Source of the DNA: an uncultured Blautia sp.
GTDB taxonomy: Bacteria; Bacillota; Clostridia; Lachnospirales; Lachnospiraceae
DNA length: 5,752 bases
Direction: 5' to 3'
NCBI GenBank assembly: GCA_946629475.1
Contig: CAMOXX010000172.1
Location: forward strand, 1 to 5,752
Part shown: piece by piece, positions 5,704 to 5,752 of the stretch
How the letters are laid out: the number at the start of each line of letters is the position of its first letter
Position numbering within the stretch: the stretch's first letter is position 1
Made by a program: the position numbers and the translations under genes
Notes under the pieces: model-generated
What the model was told of the DNA's origin: nothing
The model's database searches: none
The model's input: the letters and a program-made list of their open reading frames with translations, nothing else

Positions 5704-5752
5704 CTCCCCCTGTTGGACTCGAACCAACGACACCGCGGTTAACAGCCGCGTG
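5704..5752 (-). tRNA. tRNA-Asn (anticodon GTT), partial
   Basis: The 3' two-thirds of a tRNA is visible. The anticodon stem is CGCGG/CCGCG around loop CTGTTAA (anticodon complement at 5741-5743), followed by a 5-base variable loop, the T arm GTTGG-TTCGAGT-CCAAC, the acceptor strand AGGGGGA and discriminator G. The 5' part lies beyond the window. CCA is not encoded. It is the upstream member of a tRNA unit with tRNA-Cys. Confidence 0.95.

Noticed and set aside
5590..5752. tRNA genes as the attachment site of an integrated element
   Set aside because: No integrase gene, no direct repeat of a tRNA 3' end, and no mobile-element gene was seen in the window.

Overview
The window looks like chromosomal DNA of a Gram-positive Clostridia-type bacterium, most likely Lachnospiraceae-like. 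The evidence is family content (a DUF4358-like protein, an MBOAT acyltransferase and a DHHW-family protein in a row), strong AGGAG-type ribosome binding sites, and tRNA genes without an encoded CCA end. The genus cannot be fixed from the sequence alone.

Left part (1-4186, + strand): four co-directional genes that read as one surface-polymer acylation locus. They are the 3' part of a free-standing SGNH/GDSL hydrolase (1-571), a small membrane-anchored DUF4358-like protein (615-1091), an AlgI/DltB-type MBOAT O-acyltransferase with both conserved histidines (1210-2592), and a membrane-anchored DHHW/AlgX-like SGNH protein (2678-4186). By analogy with AlgI/AlgJ/AlgX and the Dlt and Pat systems, the MBOAT protein would pass an acyl group (probably acetyl) across the membrane, and the DHHW protein would place it on an extracellular glycan. 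The free SGNH enzyme could add or remove such groups, and the DUF4358-like protein is a partner of unknown role. The donor, acceptor and direction of each step are inferred. The gap before the MBOAT gene holds two strong tandem hairpins, and the gap before the DHHW gene holds a smaller switch-like inverted repeat.

Middle: the DHHW gene ends in an unusual Tyr/Asp-rich repetitive tail. A very long bidirectional terminator (4204-4255) separates it from a convergent minus-strand gene (4346-5437). That gene encodes a secreted protein with an SH3b domain, two copies of a GSGRPV-containing module, and its own Tyr/Asp-rich tail. Both proteins contain SYDEY at or near the C terminus.

Right part (5591-5752, - strand): a tRNA-Asn(GTT), cut by the window edge, followed four bases later by tRNA-Cys(GCA) and a rho-independent terminator. 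About 150 bases between that terminator and the SH3b gene hold the gene's ribosome binding site and a 13-base dyad, but no convincing promoter. No mobile element, CRISPR array or broken gene was seen. The most novel points are the shared acidic-tyrosine tails on two facing surface proteins, the GSGRPV repeat module, and the tandem hairpins inside the acylation operon.
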